DNA of 64,000 nucleotides from Rhabdornis inornatus. Taxonomy: Eukaryota > Chordata > Aves > Passeriformes > Rhabdornithidae. Under the pieces are notes generated by a model. The model did no database searches and had not been told where the DNA came from. It saw nothing but the letters and a program-made list of their open reading frames with translations. The stretch is from contig VWZS01009792.1 in assembly GCA_013397075.1 (NCBI GenBank), positions 1,331,560 through 1,395,559 on the forward strand. Reading direction: 5' to 3'. Both the position numbers and the translations under genes were made by a program. Shown here one piece after another: positions 61,201 through 64,000 of the stretch; position 1 is the first letter of the stretch, and every line of letters starts with the position of its first letter.

Positions 61201-63585
61201 AGCACTTAACACATGGAAGTTAACAGGGTGCTGCAAACAGTGGGAGTACTCAAGCATCCTGCAAGATGCTGAGCTGTGACTAATAGCCTGCCTGCTCTCC
61301 AACAGCAGCTATTTCCTGCTCCTCCGAGGGAGCAGTTCCACATGCACATCAACACCAAAAATGAGCAAGCCTGTCTTAGCTGTTGCATGAGTATCTTTTT
61401 AGAATTGCCTAGTTCACTTCTTTAAATACTTAATATATGTATGGGTTTTAATTGCTGACAGTTTTAAATATGATGCTAAATAAAAAGACAAACTATCAGC
61501 AAGATCAACACTCATTTGTAAGTGTGGGATAACACATCTACAAGAGTTGATGCGGCTTGCAGCTGATTCTGTTCAACAAGTTTTAATACATCTGAACTCC
61601 ATTAAAACATAACCAGGAGGTCAGTATGAGAACACCCAGTATAACACTGTGCTTTAGTGAATTACCCAAGTCATGCTGTACCCAGGACTGCCAAAAAGAC
61701 TTATTTTAGACACATAAAAATCAGTCTTTGTCACAAAAAAAATACAAGAATGTAAAGATATGTCAAAAGTAGGAACAGTGTGACCATAAGTATGGTAAAG
61801 AGCTGACTCATGCAGTAGTTCAGCTAAAAAGCCTTATAATGACTCTACATAAAAAGTCACTGACACAGCCTATGGCATCTTTAAGCCTCCTCTCCCTATG
61901 AGGGGTAACAGTACATCTTTTCAAAGTGGCACACAAAAGACAAATTATCAGAAATTGAGGAATTTTGATGCTAACATGATCAAAGACATGTATATTTTTA
62001 TTATGCAAAAAAAAAGAAATGCAATGGCCCATGTAACTTCAAGGGAGCTTTTATCATTATTCTATTCCAAGCAGCCTCCTTCTAAAATTAACTGGAAATT
62101 TAGAAGATTATGCAAAGCTTTGAACAGATTAAGTCTTTCCTACTACCAAGGCTATTTAGAGCAAAAATTCCCAAACCTATTCCACTTAAAATACATGATC
62201 ACTTTGTAAAGTCACAGTCATAACAAGCAGCTTTGACAAATCCACAGCTTATCTCAAACAACAGAGCACAGGAACCATCCAGCAATTTTTCAATGTGTTC
62301 TATCACTTTCAACACTTTCAAAACAAAACTATTAGATTAGTAATGTAATGGAAGTACTTAATTCTCACAATGTCGGTTTGTTTTTAAAGTCTGGAGAGAG
62401 AAACATCTTCTCTCCACATTGGGAAGTCTAAACATAACATCCTAAAGCAATAAGAAAACTCAAACAGACTAAGAGATTGTCTTAGGTTAGACAACTGCTC
62501 TTGAGTTTTAAAAAAAAGTGCAAGTACACAGGCATGTCTCTTCTAAACAAAAGCAAAAACCATGGCAATTATTACTGAAGTATCAAAGTATTGTTCAAAT
62601 TAAAATACACTGCCCCTACTAGCAACAAAAGTCTACTATCTGTTATCAAGAAATGGTAACAGAAATTATGGGACTAATCACATAAGACTGTTGAGATCTC
62701 CATATTCAATTGCCTCACAGCATCATAAATTACTCTGGGTAATCACATTTACATATAATTGGTGAAGACCACTCTACATAAGTGGAAGAAGTTATTTTGT
62801 TGCTCCAAAGCCAAGCAATTCGACTTAAAAAAACCAGAGAAATATAATCTATTGCTCATTCATGCAAGAAGAAAAGCAAGAAGATGGGGAAATTCTTTAC
62901 CAAAACAGGTTTAAAATTTAAAAAGAACTATTCTGGAGGCCACAATGGTTTTACAAGATTAGTCTTTTAAAAGATGGCCAAATTCCTACTTTACAATCTG
63001 CAGACTTTAGGAAGCTTTGATAATGAACCTTGTTCTATCGTATTACACATACCAACATTTTATGAAAACAAAAAGAATCCCTAGATCCTGAGCAGATCTA
63101 GTGAAAGCAAAGTGATCTGCTTCCAAAAAGCCCGAATGTTATGCTACAAAATTTGCAATTTAAGCTCGCTTTATACATAGACCCCCTCTAATTATTGAGC
63201 AAACCCGCTGAATAAAGGCAGAACGGGATTCAGATCCCGAGCTCAACATCAGAGATCTAGCGCCAGGAGATACCAGCGCATTTCAGAGGCTCAGGAAAGG
63301 GGGGGATCGCCTTCATGTCTGGAGGAGCAGCACCCACCTTTACCGGAAACGAGCTAGAAAACAAACTGGTTTAAAACTTTCTCCACAGACGTTTCCAGAC
63401 CCGCGAGTCGATGGAAGCTTTCGGAGGAGCCGGCCGGGCTGGCCCCTGCTCCCAGCCTTACCTTCGATGTTCAGCTCGAAACAGACATGGCAGAAGGAGA
63501 GCGTTTCCTTCTCGGTGCCCAGCTTGCAGACGCTACAGATGTTGTCATCATCCAAGTCGATGCTCACGAACTGCTCCTCGTTCAT
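46434..63585 (-). CDS. C21orf91: C21orf91 orthologue (EURL), complete coding region in four exons
   Basis: EURL was named from chick as 'early undifferentiated retina and lens'. In mammals it is linked to neural progenitor proliferation and differentiation and to beta-catenin levels. Coding exons, in transcript order, are 63585-63462, 51047-50532, 47693-47631 and 46594-46434. All have GT-AG borders and the phase is 1 at every junction. They total 864 bases, that is 287 residues plus TAA; human has 297. The N-terminus MNEEQFVSIDLDDDNICSVC and the paired CxxC motifs (C17/C20 and C32/C35, the second within FCHVCFEL) suggest a small metal-binding head. Residues about 216-270 (LGELKQLNEKLLKQIQ ... 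VFEELTQQVQEKDSLASEL) form a probable coiled coil. The end is [20 protein letters not shown] plus PI. No frameshift or premature stop is seen. Confidence 0.97.
46595..47630 (-). other. C21orf91: C21orf91 intron 4
   Basis: About 1 kb intron, more than half of which is the antisense CR1 fragment at 46831-47406. The donor is GTGAGA at 47630 and the acceptor TTGTTGCAG at 46595. Confidence 0.88.
46831..47406 (+). mobile_element. CR1 LINE fragment in C21orf91 intron 4, antisense to the gene
   Basis: Plus orientation, about 575 bases: GGCCTGGATCAGCAACAGTG, CCCTGTGCTGGGCACTGGTG, TTCAGTTTTGGGCCTCTCAC, to CAACCTTAACAATTCTGTGG. It is 5'-truncated inside ORF2. It shares family and extent with the fragments at 32088 (same orientation) and 42871 (opposite orientation). 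Confidence 0.95.
47631..47693 (-). CDS. C21orf91: C21orf91 coding exon 3 (63 bases)
   Basis: Too short for a simple open-frame search. On the minus strand: acceptor TTATTGTTGCAG, then LTTMTLGELKQLNEKLLKQI, then donor GTGAGA. It joins the flanking exons in phase 1 on both sides and matches the human SMTLGEVEQLNAKLLQQIQ segment. Confidence 0.95.
47694..50531 (-). other. C21orf91: C21orf91 intron 3
   Basis: About 2.8 kb. It holds an A-rich simple tract at about 50326-50360 (A-run then AAAAAC units) and no recognised repeat element or exon. Open frames crossing its border with the exon at 50532 are shadows. Confidence 0.8.
50532..51047 (-). CDS. C21orf91: C21orf91 coding exon 2 (large central exon)
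   Basis: Acceptor CTTTACAG before 51047 and consensus donor GTGAGT at 50531. It encodes residues about 42-213, beginning [20 protein letters not shown] and including FHLIANQDCPRSKLSKSPYA, KKINWIIQYAQNKDLDSDSE and VPRYSAKWIDGKSGGISSCS, all close to the human protein. The middle and end (residues about 150-210) are more diverged and slightly shorter than in human, which accounts for the lower total length. Confidence 0.97.
51628..52130 (+). mobile_element. Solo LTR of an avian ERVL-type endogenous retrovirus
   Basis: About 500 bases running from TGTGCTGTTTTTGGCTGGGA to CTGGGGTTAAACCATGACA, so it begins TG and ends CA. Recognised internal landmarks are TTCCACACCATATGGCATCA, a TATA box in CAGTGTATAAAGCTGGGG (TATAAA at 51876-51881), and TGTTACGCATGACAGAGCCC. 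I see no gag or pol sequence on either side and no partner LTR, so it looks like a recombined solo LTR. No matching target-site duplication is obvious at my boundaries. It lies antisense in C21orf91 intron 2. The family assignment is from memory of this LTR type in bird genomes. Confidence 0.85.
58213..58258. repeat. Poly(T) homopolymer of 46 bases
   Basis: An uninterrupted run of 46 T on the plus strand (poly(A) on the transcribed strand of C21orf91). CR1 elements do not make poly(A) tails, so this is either a simple-repeat expansion, a retrocopy tail on the minus strand, or an assembly artefact. I recognise no gene copy in the sequence to its right. Confidence 0.95.
59010..59172 (-). mobile_element. 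CR1 LINE 3'-end fragment in C21orf91 intron 2
   Basis: Minus orientation: AATCACACAGAGTCACAGAC, GGGATTGGAAGGGACCTTAA, CATTCCAATGCCCTGCC. Short 5'-truncated piece, in the same direction as the host gene. Confidence 0.9.
61015..61084 (-). mobile_element. CR1 LINE 3'-end fragment, very short and old
   Basis: About 70 bases in minus orientation: TTAGGTCAGGAGAGACCTTT, AAGATCATCAAGTCCAACTG, AACCTAAGATTGCCAAGCCC. This is the CR1 3' end of the TTGGAAAAGACCTCTAAGATC lineage, as at 30275. Confidence 0.75.
63462..63585 (-). CDS. C21orf91: C21orf91 first coding exon
   Basis: ATG at 63585-63583 in good context (A at -3). Donor GTAAGG at 63461. It encodes MNEEQFVSIDLDDDNICSVC and the two CxxC pairs, then ends one base into a glycine codon. 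A consensus acceptor (CCCCCTCCCCAG, with branch-like CACTAAC about 30 bases further upstream) ends at 63592. The exon therefore probably starts at 63591, only six bases before the ATG, and a non-coding first exon lies further right. Confidence 0.96.
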
Positions 63586-63681
63586 AGTGCCCTGGGGAGG
63601 GGGCAAGGACGGGAGGGTTAGTGCGGGAGCGCCGGGCCGCAGCTCCGCGCCCGCCGAGGGGGAGGGCACGGGCGGAACGAG

Positions 63682-63701
63682 GGCGGGAGCGTCCCGCCAA
63701 A
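63682..63701. promoter_or_regulatory. Inverted pair of E2F-like sites
   Basis: GGCGGGA at 63682-63688 and TCCCGCC at 63692-63698 form a perfect 7-base inverted repeat with a 3-base spacer. With the three following bases, the right half reads TTTGGCGGGA on the minus strand, a classic E2F/DP consensus. Binding is inferred from the motif alone. Confidence 0.5.
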
Positions 63702-63860
63702 GTTTTCCCTTCACGGAAACTGAGGCCAGGCCGCACAGCGAGGCCGGTACGGACCGAGACTTCCCCTTCCCCCGCCCAAAGGCTGTCCTGTCCCGTCCCG
63801 TCCAGCCCCTCAGCAACTCCATCACCAGCTCCATCATCGCTGCCCCCTCCTTCAAAGCCT

Positions 63861-63888
63861 CCTTCCTTCCTTCCTTCCTTCCTTCCCT
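63861..63888. repeat. (CCTT)n microsatellite
   Basis: About six to seven tandem CCTT units passing into CCCTCC, in the upstream region of C21orf91. Reads as a polypurine (GGAA)n on the minus strand. Confidence 0.9.
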
Positions 63889-64000
63889 CCCTCTGAGCGC
63901 CAGCAGCGCGGACGCCCCGCCACCGCCCGTACCGCGAAATCCCCGGCTCTGCCCTATCCCCTACGACTAATCCTACCCCGATCCTGGCCCTGGCCCCGAC

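Larger units (their letters stand above)
51048..63461 (-). other. C21orf91: C21orf91 intron 2 (about 12.4 kb)
   Basis: Long intron between the first and second coding exons. It contains an ERVL-type LTR (51628-52130), a T homopolymer (58213-58258) and two short CR1 pieces (59010 and 61015). Outside those I see only AT-rich unassigned sequence. No further conserved coding exon is apparent, and the phase match between the flanking exons leaves none required. Confidence 0.85.
63592..64000 (-). promoter_or_regulatory. C21orf91: CpG-rich 5' region of C21orf91 (promoter, non-coding exon 1)
   Basis: Composition changes sharply to GC- and CpG-rich from about 63590 to the right edge, the usual look of a CpG-island promoter. 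It holds GC-box-like GGGCGG words on the minus strand (for example CCTTTGGGCGGGGG near 63770), an inverted E2F-like pair at 63682-63698, and a CCTT microsatellite at 63861-63888. I cannot place the transcription start or the donor of exon 1; they may lie beyond the window. Confidence 0.7.

Noticed and set aside
60802..61209. 135-codon plus-strand frame in C21orf91 intron 2
   Set aside because: It crosses a CR1 3'-end fragment at 61015 and shows no protein family features.
1..64000. tRNA, rRNA, snoRNA or CRISPR-like arrays
   Set aside because: I looked for these patterns on both strands and saw none that I could support.

Overview
The window is vertebrate, almost certainly avian, nuclear DNA. 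It is AT-rich, its genes are split by GT-AG introns, and it carries many CR1 LINE fragments that end in the ATTCTATG-type 3' tail, plus one ERVL-type solo LTR of a kind I associate with birds. A passerine is possible, but I cannot fix the species.

Two protein-coding genes are supported, and they point tail to tail. On the left, plus strand, are the last five coding exons of CXADR (coxsackie and adenovirus receptor, a tight-junction immunoglobulin protein), at 758-3587. The first exons lie beyond the left edge. A long AT-rich 3'UTR follows, with the best poly(A) signal at 5540-5545 and weaker candidates out to about 7.8 kb. On the right, minus strand, is the whole coding region of the C21orf91 orthologue (EURL, 'early undifferentiated retina and lens'). 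It has four coding exons between 63585 and 46434 that splice in frame to 287 codons. A CpG-rich 5' region runs to the right edge and contains an inverted pair of E2F-like sites. The best poly(A) signal is at 45585-45580.

Between the two 3' ends lie about 40 kb in which I recognise no protein gene. From about 5.6 to 26.5 kb I recognise no CR1 at all. From 26.5 to 47.4 kb there are at least eleven CR1 fragments in both orientations and from at least two lineages. The large second intron of C21orf91 (51.0-63.5 kb) holds the ERVL-type LTR, two short CR1 pieces and a 46-base T run.

The gene pair fits the known vertebrate neighbourhood (human 21q21.1: CXADR, BTG3, C21orf91), but I see no BTG3 exon in the gap. 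The other main points are a conserved in-frame alternative donor in the last CXADR exon, a shifted glycosylation site in CXADR, and a sharp GC/CpG jump confined to the last coding exon of C21orf91. I found no convincing new biological system. Unassigned open frames are listed with low interest.
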